Positions 62,116 through 64,000 of a stretch of 64,000 nt of DNA are shown in pieces; positions within the stretch are counted from its first letter, which is position 1; the number at the start of each line of letters is the position of its first letter. Source of the DNA: Ziziphus jujuba (taxonomy: Eukaryota; Streptophyta; Magnoliopsida; Rosales; Rhamnaceae); contig NC_083390.1 in the NCBI RefSeq assembly GCF_031755915.1, forward strand, positions 24,919,001 to 24,983,000, read 5' to 3'. The notes beneath the pieces were generated by a model that was given only the letters and a program-made list of their open reading frames with translations, did not search any database and was not told the origin of the DNA. Position numbers and translations under genes: made by a program.

Positions 62116-64000
62116 TAATTTATCCTAATGTATATAAAAAGTTTATGGTCAGCAACATTGTATTTGTAAACAAAGAAAGAGACCTACAAATGCAACACTC
62201 CATTTTTTTTTTTCCTTCAATAAATGGCGGGATTATTTAGGTGATTCTTTCACACTATAAAAATTGATACTCACAACACAATATTAATGATAAGGTAATT
62301 TTATTCACATTATAAATTTTGATACTCAAACTATATTTTTAATTACTTTTTAATATTTCAAAGATATCCATTATTAAAAAATCACAAATACCATTAAATA
62401 CATAAACAGAATAAAAATAAATTGCTATGTACACTATAATAGAGTCATAGAAAAAGAAAAAATAAATCCTAAAAATGGAACAATGGAGTTTAGCAATCAA
62501 GAGGAAAAAATCAACAAAAATAATTGGTAAATCATTCCTTTAAATCCTAAAATTATAAGTATATAGCTTTTTTAATTATTTATTTGTTTTTTTCTGTTTT
62601 TTTATCTGCTTTTTTATTTTTGTTTAATTTTTATTCTATTTATTCTTCGAACTAATTGTTTTCATTGTATACACTCTGAAGTTGTTTGTTATATATACCT
62701 CAAATGGCTTGATCACTTCTTGATTTTGTATACTAAAGAAAATAATTGTTTAAATGATTGTAAGGTCATACTGTATATATAGCATGGACAAATGAAAATT
62801 TCTGGGTTATATACATTGGACTACTTCAATCTTAAAGACGGACGAATTATATCTATCTGAGTTATATATACTAGACAATATAATCATATCCAGATTATAT
62901 AATTCAGACGGAATGAAGCTATTCGATATACATAACTTGAACGAATTGAATCCATCTAGATTATATTAGACTACGCAGTTATATCCATATTGTATAATTC
63001 AGACGGAAATTCATCCACTAGGTCATATCTATAGGACTAAAATAAAACAAGAAAAAAATTACAAGGAAAAAAAATGAAAAGAAAAAATATGTTTTGTATA
63101 TTAACTAATTCAGGAAGGATTGTTAAAAATGGAAAACACAGAATCCAGTCAAACAGCTTTTTCCTATTTTAATTTATTGTTGTTTTTACAGAAAAATGGA
63201 AAAAAGAATAAAAAGAAAGCAAAAAAAGTAAGGAAATTGAATAGTGATGAACAAGGTAACAAGCTGCCAAGTGAATGTGATTGTAGGTTTAGACATTTTT
63301 GACTGCTACAAATAAGAAAAAGTATCAGCAGGAATTGTTGAAAGTGAAAATGATTTGGGGACTTGGGAATTAGTATTGCAATATAATGTATGTATTTAAT
63401 TTAAAAGGGAATTAGGGATAATACAATGTGGGGCATGTATTTAATTATATTGAAGGTAAATCAAGTATAAATGATTAGTGTAAATAGTAAGTATTAAAAT
63501 AAAAATTAGTATGTGTAAAATGTAGTGTGAGTATCAACAATTGTAATGTGAATGGAACCAAAAATACCCATTGATAAAAAGTCAGAAATACCCTTAAGCA
63601 TTTAAACAAAATAAAAATCAAATATTACGTGCACTACACTTTGTATTTTATGTTTTTGGAAAGACAATAAACCCTAGCAACGAAGTTTTGCTTATGAACA
63701 GGAAAAATAAAAAATTAAATTCATCCAACATCATGAAGCTTTAAAAAGTAAAAAATTAATGTTATTGAGGGGAACTCATGGGAAGTAGGAACTCTGAAAA
63801 CCAATAGGGATCAAAATTACTTGACTATGGTATTAAACATAGAGCTAGTGCGCATTATATATGATTCGGAACAAACGGGCAAAGAACCAAAGAACTCAAA
63901 AGCCCTAAATTTATACATAAGTTCCTCAATCCACATCAAAGGTTAACCTCCACCATGAAGAAGAGGTTTTTTTAGCCCCTTTGCAATTTAGTTTACGAAA
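62116..64000. other. Presumed first intron or 5' flank of gene B; no gene seen
   Basis: AT-rich. ATCCAGATTATATAATTCAGACGGA-like units lie near 62889 and 62984. An inverted pair around TTGATACTCACA (62265) and TGTGAGTATCAA (63520) may be the ends of another element. The last 150 bp are less AT-rich but show no TIR-type reading frame on the minus strand. The TIR exon of gene B is not present here. Confidence 0.5.

Noticed and set aside
63120..63302. Open frame of 60 codons, Lys-rich
   Set aside because: Isolated AT-rich frame with no homology signal or flanking gene structure.

Overview
The window looks like nuclear DNA of a dicot plant, most likely a woody rosid of the Rosales. It is AT-rich, with GT-AG introns, long A/T and dinucleotide runs, Ty1/copia polyproteins and TIR-NB-ARC-LRR (TNL) immune-receptor genes, a class absent from grasses. 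The receptors carry a repeated C-terminal post-LRR region like that described for the Prunus nematode-resistance gene Ma, which points to Rosales. The species cannot be fixed from the sequence.

Layout. 0.3-16 kb: a graveyard of short TIR-NB-ARC (TN) copies on both strands (355-1530 minus, 2050-3850 plus, 11500-12408 minus, 13882-15925 minus, 14988-15176 plus). It is interrupted by a complete 313-bp miniature LTR element (614-926) and by two solo LTRs of about 3 kb, one nested in the other (4027-9998 and 6878-9737). Every one of these insertions has a readable 5-bp target-site duplication (TSD). 12.8-21 kb: promoter relics of the TN family and a segmental duplication (17.2-19.6 kb) that reappears at 49.4-51.4 kb. 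21-30.6 kb: the broken 3' end of a Ma-like gene (remnant C), split by a solo LTR and by a full-length but dead copia element. 31.3-44.7 kb: Ma-like gene A, a pseudogene with a complete exon series from TIR to post-LRR. It carries a copia insertion in the TIR exon, nonsense codons, a lost splice acceptor and a frameshift. 44.7-49.3 kb: that copia element, with a gag-pol frame open except for one TAG but no 3' LTR. 52.5-61.7 kb: Ma-like gene B, ten exons whose phases all join, giving about 2,601 residues from NB-ARC to stop. Its TIR exon must lie beyond base 64000 or be lost.

Most notable is gene B: after NB-ARC and LRR it encodes seven tandem C-JID/post-LRR domains on seven exons. The middle exon (55071-55919) is a chimera, type-4 domain at its start and type-1 tail at its end. 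This is the expected scar of an in-frame unequal exchange that duplicated a block of post-LRR exons. Comparison of A (one 1-2-3-4 set), C (3-4 remnant) and B (1-2-3-4/1-2-3-4) shows how the receptor tail grew.

B is the only apparently intact receptor here. A and C are decayed tandem relatives, and the TN copies are smaller decayed relatives with degenerate TIR domains. The rest is transposon sequence and decayed intergenic DNA.
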